A stretch of 64,000 bases of DNA from Opitutia bacterium UBA7350. Lineage in GTDB: Bacteria; Verrucomicrobiota; Verrucomicrobiia; Opitutales; Coraliomargaritaceae. This document shows, piece after piece, positions 19,790 to 29,297 of this stretch. The stretch covers positions 1 through 64,000 of the forward strand of contig CATINC010000015.1 in assembly GCA_949524905.1 (NCBI GenBank). Reading direction: 5' to 3'. A program made the translations under genes and the position numbers. Numbering within the stretch: the first letter of the stretch is position 1; each line of letters begins with the position of its first letter. The notes under the pieces are model-generated. The model did no database searches. It was not told where the DNA came from and worked only from the letters and a program-made list of their open reading frames with translations.

Positions 19790-19972
19790 ATGCTAGAAGA
19801 AAATACCGACACACCCAAAAAAAATCCCAATGAAAAACCTAAACCAGAAGGTTTTTTCAAACGTATCTTCATACGGATGGATGAAGCTATGAAAGCCAAA
19901 GCTGAGGACACATCTGGAAGTAATTGCTGCTCGGGAGGTAAGGACGATGGCAAAGGAGGCAAGTGTTGTTAG
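19790..19972 (+). CDS. Cys-Cys-tailed microprotein in the ars operon
   Basis: A 60-residue hydrophilic protein with a Lys/Pro-rich start, an amphipathic helix ([19 protein letters not shown]) and a C-terminal tail [17 protein letters not shown] with two vicinal Cys pairs. Vicinal thiols bind As(III), Cu(I) or Zn(II) well, so a soft-metal carrier, sensor or anchor role for the adjacent permease is a fair inference but unproven. ATG at 19790 is 12 bases after arsR. Its stop overlaps the next gene by 10 bases, and a strong AAAGGAGG in its own tail codons serves that gene. I know of similar small CC proteins near such permeases but cannot name a family. Confidence 0.8.
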   Translation: MLEENTDTPKKNPNEKPKPEGFFKRIFIRMDEAMKAKAEDTSGSNCCSGGKDDGKGGKCC

Positions 19973-20919
19973 AGCAAATTACAGACAAATTGGTCTATAA
20001 TTTAATGGGCTTCGACCCTGATTCGAAATTAGGTCCAGCACTACACTTTTTCATCTACGACACCGCCAAGATATTCATTCTCTTGGCGATTATGATTTTT
20101 GTCATCGGCGTGTTACGCACCTGGTTGCCAGAAAAAGGTCTGCGAGCTTGGATGAATCGTGGCGGTCTTTGGGGTAATTTGGTTGCAGCACTTTTTGGAG
20201 CGATTACGCCTTTCTGCTCCTGTTCTTCAGTCCCAATTTTCATCAGCCTCCTGAAAGCGGGTGTGCCGCTTGGGGTGACTTTTTCTTTTCTCATCACTTC
20301 ACCTATCATCAACGAATACCTTGTTGTTCTTATGGCTGGCGAGTTTGGAGTACCCGTAGCGATCGCTTATGTTTTGAGTGGACTCATAATCGGCACTTCA
20401 GCGGGCGCGATTCTTGGAAAAATGAAACTCCAACACCTCCTTGAGCCCGATTTCAACGAAGCCTCTCAAAATAAATCTGAAATACCAAAATTTAATTTTC
20501 TTTTACGACTTCGCTATGGGTTTAATGAATCCGTTAGCGTTATCCGTCAGATTTGGCTATGGGTTATTTTAGGTGTAGGCATTGGTGCCTTCATCCACAA
20601 CTACGTACCGCAGGAGACGATTCATTCGCTCATTAATGCCACTGGAATTTTTTCCGTGCCTCTGGCCACCATTCTTGGCGTACCGATGTACGGGAGTTGC
20701 GCTGCTATTGTTCCCGTTGCAGTGGTTCTCTTTCAAAAAGGAATCCCGCTTGGTACTGCGCTCGCTTTCATGATGGCTATGGCTGCCCTCAGTCTTCCTG
20801 AAGCCATTATGCTTCGGCGTATTATGCATTTAAAACTCATTGCTATCTATTTCAGCATCACCTCCCTTGCTATTATCTTCACGGGTTACCTCTTAAATGC
20901 TCTAGCTCGTTACCTTTAA
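19963..20919 (+). CDS. arsP: ArsP-type permease (organoarsenical/As efflux)
   Basis: A 318-residue membrane protein with about eight helices, matching the ArsP_1/DUF318 permease family that exports trivalent organoarsenicals. The key motif [12 protein letters not shown] puts Cys at 85 and 87, the residues that bind arsenicals in known members. A second repeat half has [15 protein letters not shown], in the same pseudo-symmetric position. The start is GTG at 19963, preceded by AAAGGAGG at 6-9 bases, and overlaps the microprotein by 10 bases, so translation is coupled. Some members of this family have other or unknown cargo; the ars context supports arsenic. Confidence 0.85.
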   Translation: MLLEQITDKLVYNLMGFDPDSKLGPALHFFIYDTAKIFILLAIMIFVIGVLRTWLPEKGLRAWMNRGGLWGNLVAALFGAITPFCSCSSVPIFISLLKAGVPLGVTFSFLITSPIINEYLVVLMAGEFGVPVAIAYVLSGLIIGTSAGAILGKMKLQHLLEPDFNEASQNKSEIPKFNFLLRLRYGFNESVSVIRQIWLWVILGVGIGAFIHNYVPQETIHSLINATGIFSVPLATILGVPMYGSCAAIVPVAVVLFQKGIPLGTALAFMMAMAALSLPEAIMLRRIMHLKLIAIYFSITSLAIIFTGYLLNALARYL

Positions 20920-20939
20920 ATTAGCCCAAATACTATCTT

Positions 20940-21377
20940 ATGAATAAACCTAAAATACTCATTCTTTGCACCGGAAACTCCTGCCGTAGTCATATGGCGG
21001 AGGGGATTCTACGTGCCGCTGCCGGTGATTGTTTTGAAGTCTTCAGTGCGGGTTCTAAACCCAAAGGCGCAGTTCATCCGCTTGCCTTAGAAGCACTCTC
21101 CGAAATCGGCATCGATGCCTCCCATCATACCTCGGACCACCTCGACCAATACCTCGATTCCGGCATCACCACCATTATCACCGTCTGTGGTAATGCTGAC
21201 CAGGCTTGCCCAACTTTTCCTGGTATGGTCAATCGTTACCATTGGGGTTTCGAGGACCCCCCTCACGCAATTCGTGCAGGCGAAACCGAGCTCGATGCCT
21301 TTCGCCGCATCCGCGACGAAATCAAACTTGTCTTTGAGGCTTACGCCGCTGGTTATCGCGAAGCACAGACCGCATAG
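20940..21377 (+). CDS. arsC: Arsenate reductase, LMW-phosphatase/thioredoxin type
   Basis: A 145-residue arsenate reductase of the low-molecular-weight phosphatase fold that converts As(V) to As(III) and is recycled by thioredoxin. The P-loop CTGNSCRS holds the catalytic Cys10 and Arg16 (C-x5-R). The relay cysteines are in [14 protein letters not shown] (C83 and C90), the same 8-residue spacing as the S. aureus enzyme. The product would leave through the permease or the aquaporin on either side. It starts 20 bases after arsP. Confidence 0.93.
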   Translation: MNKPKILILCTGNSCRSHMAEGILRAAAGDCFEVFSAGSKPKGAVHPLALEALSEIGIDASHHTSDHLDQYLDSGITTIITVCGNADQACPTFPGMVNRYHWGFEDPPHAIRAGETELDAFRRIRDEIKLVFEAYAAGYREAQTA

Positions 21378-21385
21378 AACTGAAG

Positions 21386-22069
21386 ATGATCCCTGTTATG
21401 CGTAATAAGCTCATAGCCGAAGCCATCGGCACCTATTTCCTCTATCTCATTATTGGAATCTGCATCACGCCACCTACTGTTGGAGATTTTACCCCACTCG
21501 CGGTTGCAATTGGCCTAACTGCATTGGTTTATAGTTGCGGCCACATCTCCAAAGCACACTTCAATCCTGCCACTACCGTCACCTATCTGAGCGCTGGAAC
21601 CCATTCACTCCGTGAATTCCTTCCTTATATTCTGGTAATCTATCTTGCCGCTAGTGCTGCCGCTGGGACGGTTTATTTCCTATTTGCTCAAGCCCTTACG
21701 GAAGTGATTGCCGCAAAACCAAATCTAATGCACGCCCTCATGGCAGAAGGCCTTTTTACCTTGGCGTTAATGTGGGTCATTCTCAATGTCGCTATCGCAA
21801 AGAAAACTGCTGGCAATGCCTACTACGGAATCGCTATTGGTGCGATTGTAGGAGCAGGTGCCTATGCAGTTGGCCCCATCTCCTCTGCAGCCTTTAACCC
21901 AGCGGTCACGCTCGCTCTATGCCTCAATGGCTTCCTTGCATGGGATTACCTGCTTCCATATTCCATTACACAAATTTTGGCGGCGGCTGGTGCTGGTTTC
22001 CTTTTTCGCTCCATGCAAATCACCAACCCAGAAGAATTATCCGCCGAGAAAGGATTGTTTAGACCTTAA
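21386..22069 (+). CDS. Aquaporin/glycerol channel of the ars operon (AqpS-like)
   Basis: A six-helix major intrinsic protein of 227 residues with both pore motifs: HFNPATTVT (NPA at 60-62) and AFNPAVTLA (NPA at 171-173). ATG at 21386 is 8 bases after the arsC stop, so it is part of the operon. In Sinorhizobium an aquaporin (AqpS) in the ars operon lets As(OH)3 diffuse out after ArsC reduction; the same role is inferred here from position. The second NPA is followed by Val rather than an Asp, more like water or arsenite channels than glycerol facilitators. The end overlaps ribE convergently by 11 bases. Confidence 0.88.
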   Translation: MIPVMRNKLIAEAIGTYFLYLIIGICITPPTVGDFTPLAVAIGLTALVYSCGHISKAHFNPATTVTYLSAGTHSLREFLPYILVIYLAASAAAGTVYFLFAQALTEVIAAKPNLMHALMAEGLFTLALMWVILNVAIAKKTAGNAYYGIAIGAIVGAGAYAVGPISSAAFNPAVTLALCLNGFLAWDYLLPYSITQILAAAGAGFLFRSMQITNPEELSAEKGLFRP

Positions 22070-22643
22070 GTTTTTCTACGTACTTCGCAATGAGATCGCA
22101 TTCCAGATTTACGCGGTCACCCACCTTCTTGCGATGTAGATTCGTAATTTCCATGGTGTGAGGAATGAGCCAAATCGCAAAACCGGCATCGTCCACCTCT
22201 GCAACCGTCAATGAAATGCCATCGACCGTAATACATCCTTTGTGTACGACGTATTTTAAATTTTTCTTAGCCGGTTGGATTCGCATAAAAAAATCTTTAC
22301 CTCGCGGTTCAATTGTTTCGATGACGCCGGTTCCATCAACATGACCCGTTACAAAATGCCCTCCCATTCGGGTTGTAGGCAGTAAGGCCCGTTCCAGATT
22401 CACAACTCCACCTGGACCGACTTCACCAATTGAAGTCAAGCGCACGCTTTCTTCCAGTAAATCAAACTCTAATCGTCCAGCCTCAGCCACTACAACGGTT
22501 AGGCAACAACCATTGACTGCAACGCTGTCACCAAGCTGTAAATCCTCCGTTATCCTGCCTGCTTTGAGCGCCAAGCGCCAGCTATGCTCAGCTTTATCTA
22601 GAGCAAGCACTTTGCCGATTTCCTCCACTATTCCAGTAAACAT
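22059..22643 (-). CDS. ribE: Riboflavin synthase, alpha chain
   Basis: A 194-residue protein with two similar lumazine-binding domains that dismutates 6,7-dimethyl-8-ribityllumazine into riboflavin. The N-terminus [13 protein letters not shown] is diagnostic. Domain 1 has [12 protein letters not shown] and domain 2 [14 protein letters not shown], the repeated C-x-T-V sites. [12 protein letters not shown] and [10 protein letters not shown] are also conserved. No FMN riboswitch-like leader is visible upstream, where the gap of about 140 bases to a divergent gene is AT-rich. No other rib gene is in the window. Confidence 0.95.
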   Translation of the reverse strand: MFTGIVEEIGKVLALDKAEHSWRLALKAGRITEDLQLGDSVAVNGCCLTVVVAEAGRLEFDLLEESVRLTSIGEVGPGGVVNLERALLPTTRMGGHFVTGHVDGTGVIETIEPRGKDFFMRIQPAKKNLKYVVHKGCITVDGISLTVAEVDDAGFAIWLIPHTMEITNLHRKKVGDRVNLECDLIAKYVEKLKV

Positions 22644-22784
22644 AGCTTATAGCTAAGCCGTTGGATCAGATTTGTCGCCTTAATAGCTTCTTTTTCTTTA
22701 AATTTTATTTATTAGGCTTATTATTATTAATATATAAATTAAAAATACTAAATTAAAGTTATTCGTGTCTCGCCTTCCCCATTC

Positions 22785-23432
22785 TTGCATAAACGAAAAG
22801 TCCTGAATCAAGGGACCATCTTTGGATTTATCGCGACTTTAATCATTTTTATCGCAGTGCCTTTCACGCAGTTAATAAACGACTACGAACAACCTAGGGA
22901 ATATATCGAAGAGTTGATGCTTGCCCCTCCTCCTCCGCCACCACCACTGAAAGAGGAAGAACCACCGCCACCACCTCAAAAAGAAGAACCACCACCCGAA
23001 CTAGAAAGCGAACCCCCACCCATTTCGCTCGAACAACTAGATGTCATCCTCAATCCGGGAACAGGTTCAACTGGACTAATGGTAGGTGATTTTGCTTTAC
23101 CGCACCTCCGGCAAGTCAGTCAACAAAGCCTCGGTTCGCTTGAGATCTTTGATATTGGTGAATTGGATCAATTACCTCAAGCAAGGCGCCAGGCTCCTCC
23201 GGTCTTTCCACCCAGTGCACTCCGCATGGGCCTCAACGGCCGCGTCATACTTGAATTCATAATAACAACTGAAGGACGCGTAATTAAGGTCAAAGTCATC
23301 CGCTCCAGCGACCCAATATTTGAAAGCTATGCCATCGACGCTGTTCGCAAATGGTTCTTCACCTCAGGTCAAAAAGATGGGGAAAAAGTCAATACTCGCA
23401 CCCAAGTACCCATTCCATTTAATATCCTTTAA
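22785..23432 (+). CDS. TonB-like energy transducer with TTG start
   Basis: A 215-residue protein built like TonB: a cytoplasmic Lys/Arg start, one membrane helix (about 13-29), a Pro/Glu-rich spacer made of PPPPPP and PPPPQ tracts (46-82), and a C-terminal TonB domain with PPVFPPSALRMGLNGRVILE and YAIDAVRKWFF. Such proteins couple the proton-motive force to outer-membrane receptors. No ATG is available in frame; TTG at 22785 opens the frame at a sensible place. No ExbB/ExbD or receptor gene lies next to it. Confidence 0.85.
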   Translation: MHKRKVLNQGTIFGFIATLIIFIAVPFTQLINDYEQPREYIEELMLAPPPPPPPLKEEEPPPPPQKEEPPPELESEPPPISLEQLDVILNPGTGSTGLMVGDFALPHLRQVSQQSLGSLEIFDIGELDQLPQARRQAPPVFPPSALRMGLNGRVILEFIITTEGRVIKVKVIRSSDPIFESYAIDAVRKWFFTSGQKDGEKVNTRTQVPIPFNIL

Positions 23433-23535
23433 AACAGAAATTTAAAAAGCTCAAATGAGACCAAAGGCTACCTTAGATGCTCCTTTCCTAAATGAGCCGC
23501 CTGCGTGAGAATCGGTGTTCCGATCAATTGAGCAT

Positions 23536-23570
23536 AAAAAAGCCTCCGGGATCCCCGAAGGCTTTATTTT
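23536..23570. terminator. Bidirectional terminator between tonB-like gene and tRNA-Met
   Basis: The hairpin AGCCTcCGGG-ATC-CCCGaAGGCT (23541-23563), with one mismatch, is flanked by AAAAAA on the left and TTTATTTT on the right. Read in either direction it is followed by a T run, so it can end both the plus-strand TonB-like message and the tRNA-Met transcript. Confidence 0.8.
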
Positions 23571-23574
23571 AAAA

Positions 23575-23649
<75 letters not shown>

Positions 23650-23728
23650 AATTTGTTGGCTGGATGAAAGCCGTAATGCTAAACAAGTCAAGACTTGCTC
23701 CACAAATCAACCCCCATCAAAGAACGAT

Positions 23729-24688
23729 TTATCCGACGGTTGCTGCGCTCATTTCATTATGCGCCTTTTCTGCAAGTGGAGTCGAAAGGTAACGCTCACC
23801 GAAGCTACAACCGATGGTAACAATTATCTTCCCTTTCATCTCAGGGCGTTTAGCCAGCTCCATCGCAGCCCATACATTCGCACCTGTGGAAATACCACCT
23901 AAGATACCATCTTTTTCTGCGAGGGCTTGCGCAGTGGCAAAAGCATTTTCGTTAGAAACTTTAATGATGTCGTCGATGATCTCGGTATTACAATTCTTTG
24001 GTATAAAACCCGCACCAATACCTTGGATCTTATGGGGCCCGGGTTGACCTCCAGAAATTACCGGACTGGCTTCAGGTTCAACCGCCACCGTAAAGAGTTC
24101 CTTTCGGGATTTAATCACTTCAGAAACTCCCGTGATGGTGCCGCCGGTGCCAACACCTGATACAAAAGCATCAATTTTACCATCGGTGGCAACCCAAATT
24201 TCCTCAGCCGTCGTCTGGCGATGAACTTCTGGATTGGCTGGATTCTCAAACTGTTGCGGCATGAAGGCTTTCTCACCGTACTCTTCAACTAATTCTTTTG
24301 CGCGCGCAATTGCACCTGGCATACCCTTTGGACCCGGAGTCAAAACGATTTCTGCTCCCAGCATACGCAGTAGTACGCGGCGTTCCAGCGACATGGTCTC
24401 TGGCATAGTAAGAATTAGTTTATATCCCTTTGCAGCACATACAAATGCTAGGGCAATACCAGTATTTCCAGAAGTTGGCTCAATAATAATACTCTCGGCG
24501 TCGATTTTACCGCTGGCTTCTGCTGCCTCGATCATTGCTTTGCCGATACGGTCCTTCACACTCGCAAGTGGGTTGAAAAATTCGCACTTGAGGTAGATGT
24601 CTGCCTCAAGTCCCTCGGTAAGGTGATTGATTTTGACAAGCGGGGTGTTACCGACGGTTTCGTTTATGGATAGATATGATTTACTCAT
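23729..24688 (-). CDS. cysK: Cysteine synthase A (O-acetylserine sulfhydrylase)
   Basis: A fold-II PLP enzyme of 319 residues that makes L-cysteine from O-acetylserine and sulfide. The opening [17 protein letters not shown], the PLP lysine in [16 protein letters not shown], the substrate loop [13 protein letters not shown], and the phosphate-binding [13 protein letters not shown] are all classical. [13 protein letters not shown] carries the expected Ser. ATG at 24688 is followed directly by conserved sequence. The upstream gap is AT-rich and probably holds the promoter. No cysE neighbour. Confidence 0.95.
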   Translation of the reverse strand: MSKSYLSINETVGNTPLVKINHLTEGLEADIYLKCEFFNPLASVKDRIGKAMIEAAEASGKIDAESIIIEPTSGNTGIALAFVCAAKGYKLILTMPETMSLERRVLLRMLGAEIVLTPGPKGMPGAIARAKELVEEYGEKAFMPQQFENPANPEVHRQTTAEEIWVATDGKIDAFVSGVGTGGTITGVSEVIKSRKELFTVAVEPEASPVISGGQPGPHKIQGIGAGFIPKNCNTEIIDDIIKVSNENAFATAQALAEKDGILGGISTGANVWAAMELAKRPEMKGKIIVTIGCSFGERYLSTPLAEKAHNEMSAATVG

Positions 24689-24785
24689 GATAAATAAAAT
24701 TTAATTTTAAAAAACTATATAAATAAACTATGCGGAACCTGCAAGTCCGTAAAGGTTTCAGAGGGATTCCTCTGTAAAAAGCTTG

Positions 24786-25067
24786 CTATCGACGACGCGG
24801 ACCAAAACTCCGCCGTGGAGCGTTCCGCTTAACAGCAGCGTTCCGCAAGCGGTAGACAATACGCGCTTTATCCAAATCGTGCGGGCTCATCTCCATCTTA
24901 ACAGTGTCACCCGTAGTTATCTTGATAAAGTGCTTGCGAAGCTTCCCCGAAATGTGAGCCAACACACGATGACCGTTTTCCAATTCAACTCGAAACATAG
25001 TGCCTGGCAAAACCGAAACGATTTTACCTTCCACTTCTACATAATCTTCACTCGATGCTTTCGCCAT
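24786..25067 (-). CDS. infA: Translation initiation factor IF-1 with basic C-terminal tail
   Basis: The OB-fold of IF-1 is clear: [20 protein letters not shown], then [19 protein letters not shown] and [21 protein letters not shown]. It binds the 30S A site during initiation. The protein is 93 residues, about 20 longer than usual. The extra tail ([18 protein letters not shown]) is strongly basic and could contact rRNA. The gene is monocistronic and distant from ribosomal protein operons. Confidence 0.95.
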   Translation of the reverse strand: MAKASSEDYVEVEGKIVSVLPGTMFRVELENGHRVLAHISGKLRKHFIKITTGDTVKMEMSPHDLDKARIVYRLRNAAVKRNAPRRSFGPRRR

Positions 25068-25197
25068 ATATTTTTAAAAACTAAGGACTGGAGCAAATCG
25101 TTAGCCCCATGAAAGTCAAGTGCGCTATAAATCACCCTGCCACAGTAAAGTCTCGAAATTTTCATTCCGCCGGACACTATTAAGTTAAAGTCTACCG

Positions 25198-25767
25198 ATG
25201 CCCATAACACCCATAGAACCAAAATCTTGTCCTTTTGAAAAAATCCACCCATCTGAGCTTAATCGCGATGCGGATTATTTCATGTCGCATGCCTATAACG
25301 AAGCCATCGAGGCATGGAAAAAAGATGAAGTTCCCATTGGAGCGGTTATCGAACGCAAAGGGCGCATTATTGCTGCAGCACATAATCAATCCCGCACCAC
25401 AAATGATCCCACTGCCCACGCAGAGATACTCGCCATCAGCCAGGCAACCCATGCCATCGGGGACTGGCGGCTAAACGAATGCAATCTTTATGTCACTAAG
25501 GAACCTTGTCCGATGTGTTCGGGAGCGCTTGTCATTGCTCGCATTGGAAAAGTTTTTTATGGTCTTCGAGATGAAAAGATGGGTTGCTTGGGCAGCGCTA
25601 TCAACCTCGGTGCCCTACCACAGAGTAACCATCAATTTGAGTCCCAAGGCGGTATCCTAGAAACCCTGACCCATGAAATTCTGCGCGCCTTCTTTGAAAA
25701 GAAGCGAAGCGAGAACGCTGCACGAAAAAATAACCCCAATGATTCCGATAATTTTGAACCTGCATGA
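25198..25767 (+). CDS. tadA: tRNA-specific adenosine deaminase
   Basis: A cytidine-deaminase-fold enzyme of 189 residues that converts wobble A34 of tRNA(Arg) to inosine. The zinc sites are PTAHAEILAI (His-Ala-Glu, with the catalytic Glu) and KEPCPMCSGALV (two Cys). EVPIGAVIERKG near residue 46 is the usual entry strand. The ATG at 25198 adds about 28 residues ahead of the usual MSHAYNEAI start; the second Met at 25282 could be the real one. A charged Asn/Lys tail ends the protein. Confidence 0.92.
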   Translation: MPITPIEPKSCPFEKIHPSELNRDADYFMSHAYNEAIEAWKKDEVPIGAVIERKGRIIAAAHNQSRTTNDPTAHAEILAISQATHAIGDWRLNECNLYVTKEPCPMCSGALVIARIGKVFYGLRDEKMGCLGSAINLGALPQSNHQFESQGGILETLTHEILRAFFEKKRSENAARKNNPNDSDNFEPA

Positions 25768-25834
25768 TTTGACACGGGATCTACATTAAAACTACTTTAA
25801 CCTTTTCATTCAAATAACAACCGAACTCAATAAA

Positions 25835-26461
25835 ATGGCTTATCACCTACCTGAACTCAACTATGGCTACGATGCGCTCGAGCCACACTTCGATGCCCGC
25901 ACGATGGAAATCCATCATTCTAAGCATCACCAAGCATATGTCACTAAAGCGAATGCTGCCCTTGAAGGAACGGGTCTAGAAGAAACCTGTGCCCTTGAAC
26001 TATTTGCAGATATGTCCCGCATTCCAGAAAACGCACGAGGTGCTTTTCGCAATAACGGTGGCGGCCACGCAAATCATCATTTTTTCTGGTCCATCCTCAG
26101 CCCAAATGGCGGCGGTAACCCAGTCGGTAGCTTAGCAGAAGCGATTGATACCGAACTGGGTGGTTTTGAAGCCCTAAAGACAGAATTTGCTGCCGCAGGC
26201 GCAAATCGCTTTGGTTCTGGTTGGGCTTGGTTAGTTGTTACGGCAAATGGAAAACTTGCAGTGACCTCTACCCCCAACCAAGACAACCCACAAATGAAGG
26301 GACTCGTCGACATCGAAGGCACTCCTGTGATTGGTTTGGATGTCTGGGAACACGCCTACTACCTCAAGTATCAGAATCTCCGCCCTAACTATATTGAAGC
26401 ATTCTGGAATGTCGTAGACTGGAGCGCTGCCGAGGCAAACTATCTTGCCGCTAAAAGCTAA
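25835..26461 (+). CDS. sodA: Superoxide dismutase (Fe/Mn family, Mn-type signature)
   Basis: A 208-residue Fe/Mn SOD that dismutates superoxide in the cytoplasm. Metal ligands are the His in [13 protein letters not shown], His in [10 protein letters not shown], and Asp and His in [27 protein letters not shown] with Gly, and TPNQDNPQM with Gln, follow the Mn-type pattern; a cambialistic enzyme cannot be excluded. It is followed 20 bases later by a strong terminator, so it is monocistronic. ATG at 25835. Confidence 0.93.
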   Translation: MAYHLPELNYGYDALEPHFDARTMEIHHSKHHQAYVTKANAALEGTGLEETCALELFADMSRIPENARGAFRNNGGGHANHHFFWSILSPNGGGNPVGSLAEAIDTELGGFEALKTEFAAAGANRFGSGWAWLVVTANGKLAVTSTPNQDNPQMKGLVDIEGTPVIGLDVWEHAYYLKYQNLRPNYIEAFWNVVDWSAAEANYLAAKS

Positions 26462-26483
26462 TTCCGCCTTTAAAATTACTTTC

Positions 26484-26521
26484 AACCGCTCCTGACTCTT
26501 GTTGTCTTGAGCGGTTTTTTT
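26484..26521 (+). terminator. Terminator after sodA
   Basis: AACCGCTC (26484-26491) and GAGCGGTT (26509-26516) form a perfect 8-base stem with a 17-base loop, followed by a run of T. It lies between the convergent sodA and der genes. Confidence 0.8.
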
Positions 26522-26525
26522 GGCC

Positions 26526-28070
26526 TCAGCCACGCCGCTTGCGATTATGCGCCGCCTTTCGTTGCGTGATCTTAGCTCTCCTCTCAGGATGTTTCTTGTC
26601 TTGAGCTTTTTCGCCTTGCTTGTGTTCGCGATGCTTATCCTGCACTTCCCGACTCTGACGCGGAGCATTCTCGCTATCACCCAGTTCGTATCGCTTATCC
26701 TTGCCCACCATGTCAAAGCGCACCGGACAACCTTTAAGCTGAAATTCGTGCACCAAACCTTTTTCAAGATAACGCCGATAGGTTGGATCTAAGCGCTCTA
26801 CGCGATTGCAATAGAAGCGTATCCTTATGGGTCGATTACCTGTTTGCACTGCATAAAAAACTTTGAAGCGTTTAATACCGACTAATTTTGGTGCGCGTGC
26901 TTCAAACATTTCCTGAATCAAACGATTCAATCGCCCAGTAGGTAGTTTCAAATCCAACCCTGCCTGCACACTGGTTCCTGTCTCTAAAATACGCTCCACT
27001 TTGAAGCCCTCTAAGGCTGAAACAAACAAGACCGGAGGATCCGGCAGGAAAAACATCTGCTTGCGCAAGGAATTTTCGTACTCCGTTAGAAAATGTTTTA
27101 AATTCTTAAAGCCAGAAACAGGCTCCTCTTCCCAACGCCTACGTATTTTATCGTACTTATTAACAACAATCACAATGGCCTTCCCAGCATCCATAATATC
27201 GCCTGCAAGAGCTTGATCCTGCTTTGTCACACCATCTGCCGCATCAATTACTAAAAATACCACATCTGAACGTTCAATACTGTGTTGAGTCCGCACATTC
27301 GAAAAATACTCAACTGGGTTAGCAACCTTTCGCTTTGAACGCAAACCGGCGGTATCACTCAACCGAAATTTCAGAGTCTCGCCATCAGGATGATTGTAAT
27401 CCAAATCCAGCTCTACCGAATCGCGAGTAGTGCCGGGAACGTCCGAAACAATTAAGCGAGTTGAATTCAACAGGGCATTACCTAAAGAAGATTTTCCAAC
27501 ATTTGGTCGACCCACTAATGAAATATTTACCCGTGGGTCTTCCTTTATTCCAGAATTCTTTGGCTTTGAACCAAGGCCTTTCCCAATCTGCGTATTTAAA
27601 AAATCAATTCCGCGCCCGTGCTCTGCCGAAACCAGAGCAGGCGAACCCAAGCCTAAACTCGCAAAAGCAGCACCCTCGGCTTCTTCTGCTTCGCTATCGA
27701 CTTTGTTACAAACGAGCACCACGTACTTGCCATAGCGACGCAACTTCTGCGCTACCATTTCATCCAGAGCCGTTAAACCGCTTCTTATATCCACAATAAA
27801 AAGCACCACCTTTGCTGCTTGGATTGCAAACTCTACTTGTTCCTCCGCAGCAGTTGCAATCTGCTTCGGGGTCATTTCCAACTCCATACCAATTCCGCCT
27901 GTGTCTAATAGGATGTAATCCTCGTCTACCTCAGTGGAAATCAAATCTCGAGTAACTCCGGGCATATCATGCACAATCGACATACGCCGTCCACAGAGCC
28001 GGTTAAACAAACGGCTCTTTCCCACATTAGGACGACCTACAAGGGCCACTGTGCGCGAAGAATCAATCAT
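26526..28070 (-). CDS. der: GTPase Der (EngA) with long basic tail
   Basis: A double-GTPase needed for 50S ribosome assembly. GTPase 1: GRPNVGKSRLFNRL, DTGG, NKVD. GTPase 2: GRPNVGKSSLGNALL, DTAG, NKYD. A KH-like domain follows (RAPKLVGIKRFKVFYAVQ and LKGCPVRFDM). The usual Der ends soon after; here a tail of about 55 residues rich in Lys, Arg, Gln and His extends it to 514 residues, probably contacting rRNA. ATG at 28070. It is the only Der homologue visible. Confidence 0.95.
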   Translation of the reverse strand: MIDSSRTVALVGRPNVGKSRLFNRLCGRRMSIVHDMPGVTRDLISTEVDEDYILLDTGGIGMELEMTPKQIATAAEEQVEFAIQAAKVVLFIVDIRSGLTALDEMVAQKLRRYGKYVVLVCNKVDSEAEEAEGAAFASLGLGSPALVSAEHGRGIDFLNTQIGKGLGSKPKNSGIKEDPRVNISLVGRPNVGKSSLGNALLNSTRLIVSDVPGTTRDSVELDLDYNHPDGETLKFRLSDTAGLRSKRKVANPVEYFSNVRTQHSIERSDVVFLVIDAADGVTKQDQALAGDIMDAGKAIVIVVNKYDKIRRRWEEEPVSGFKNLKHFLTEYENSLRKQMFFLPDPPVLFVSALEGFKVERILETGTSVQAGLDLKLPTGRLNRLIQEMFEARAPKLVGIKRFKVFYAVQTGNRPIRIRFYCNRVERLDPTYRRYLEKGLVHEFQLKGCPVRFDMVGKDKRYELGDSENAPRQSREVQDKHREHKQGEKAQDKKHPERRAKITQRKAAHNRKRRG

Positions 28071-28130
28071 GAATAAAATATTTTAGACCAAAGATTCGCA
28101 AGATACTCAGCGAAATGACTGCTAGGCCTT

Positions 28131-29297
28131 TCATACGCCGATATAACGCTCAATTCGATCAGTGGCTTCTAGAATGCGCTCATAACTTGTCGAGAAACTT
28201 GCCCGCACAAAGCCCGCTCCACTCTCACCAAAAGCTGTACCGGGGACAACTGCAACTTCTTCAGCCTCCAGTAAACCCTTACAGAAATCAATCGAGCTTT
28301 TCCCAGTACTTTCAATATTGGGGAAAGCGTAAAAGGATCCTTTTGGTAAATGACAATCCAAACCAATCTCATTAAAGCGACGTACAATTAAGTCACGACG
28401 ACGGTGATACGCATCCTTCATTTTTTCCACCGCAGGAGTGCCATTTTTGAGTGCCTCAATGGCAGCTTCTTGCGAAAGTATTGGAGCACACAGCATACTG
28501 TATTGATGTACCTTCATCATTGCCTCGATCAAGGCTTGTGGACCACAGGCATAGCCAATACGAAATCCTGTCATCGCAAAAGCTTTTGAGAACCCATGTA
28601 GGAAAATTGTGCGCTCCTGCATACCCGGAAGAGACGCAATACTGGTGTGCTCGCCCTCAAAGGTAAGTTCACAATAAATTTCATCGCTTATCACGAGGAG
28701 GTCTTTTTCCACAGCAAAGCGAGCTAATTGTTCTAACTTAGTACGCTCAGTCACACCACCCGTTGGATTTGTAGGAAAATTCAACATGAGCACCTTGCAT
28801 CCAGGTTCCCATGCTTTAGCCACCGCTTCGGGGTCAATTCCAAAGGCATCCTTCGCAGACGTTGCGACAGCAATGGGCTCAGCATGCGCCAATAGTATGC
28901 TAGGACTGTAGGAAACATAGCATGGCTCATGATAAAGCACTTTATCACCCGGATTCAAAACAGCTCTTAGCGCAATATCCAAGGCCTCTGAAACCCCCAC
29001 TGCGACGAGCACTTCACGCTCGGGATGGTAACTTAGACCAAAATTATTTTCCACATAAGTGCAAATCTCTCGGCGCAAACGCAATAAGCCTAAATTGTCA
29101 GTATAACTGGTGACTCCCTTCTCTAGAGCAAAAATTGCAGACTCTCGAATGTGCCAAGGCGTGACAAAGTCAGGCTCCCCAATCCCAAGCGAAATCGCTT
29201 GTGGCATCTGAGCTACAATTGCAAAGAAATCACGAATCCCTGAGCGGGGCAGCCCTTTCACATGGTCAGCCACAAAATGTTGCGATGGCTGAGACAT
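28131..29297 (-). CDS. Class I/II aminotransferase (PLP), coupled to an Lrp-type regulator
   Basis: A fold-I aminotransferase of 388 residues. SLGIGEPDFVTPWHI opens the enzyme, YTDNLGLLRLRREI is the substrate-side segment, NFPTNPTGG and DEIYCELTF are standard, and the PLP lysine is in HGFSKAFAMTGFRIGY. It belongs to the aspartate/aromatic-acid group but the substrate cannot be fixed from sequence. Its ATG overlaps the stop of the Lrp-type regulator (TAATG), so the two are translated together. That suggests the regulator senses an amino acid related to this enzyme. Confidence 0.85.
   Translation of the reverse strand: MSQPSQHFVADHVKGLPRSGIRDFFAIVAQMPQAISLGIGEPDFVTPWHIRESAIFALEKGVTSYTDNLGLLRLRREICTYVENNFGLSYHPEREVLVAVGVSEALDIALRAVLNPGDKVLYHEPCYVSYSPSILLAHAEPIAVATSAKDAFGIDPEAVAKAWEPGCKVLMLNFPTNPTGGVTERTKLEQLARFAVEKDLLVISDEIYCELTFEGEHTSIASLPGMQERTIFLHGFSKAFAMTGFRIGYACGPQALIEAMMKVHQYSMLCAPILSQEAAIEALKNGTPAVEKMKDAYHRRRDLIVRRFNEIGLDCHLPKGSFYAFPNIESTGKSSIDFCKGLLEAEEVAVVPGTAFGESGAGFVRASFSTSYERILEATDRIERYIGV

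Noticed and set aside
22644-22784. FMN riboswitch upstream of ribE
   Set aside because: The gap is AT-rich without the conserved paired elements or G-rich joints of an RFN element.
24744-24785. Hairpin CAGAGG-GATT-CCTCTG between infA and cysK as a terminator
   Set aside because: The stem is short and neither strand has a T run directly after it.
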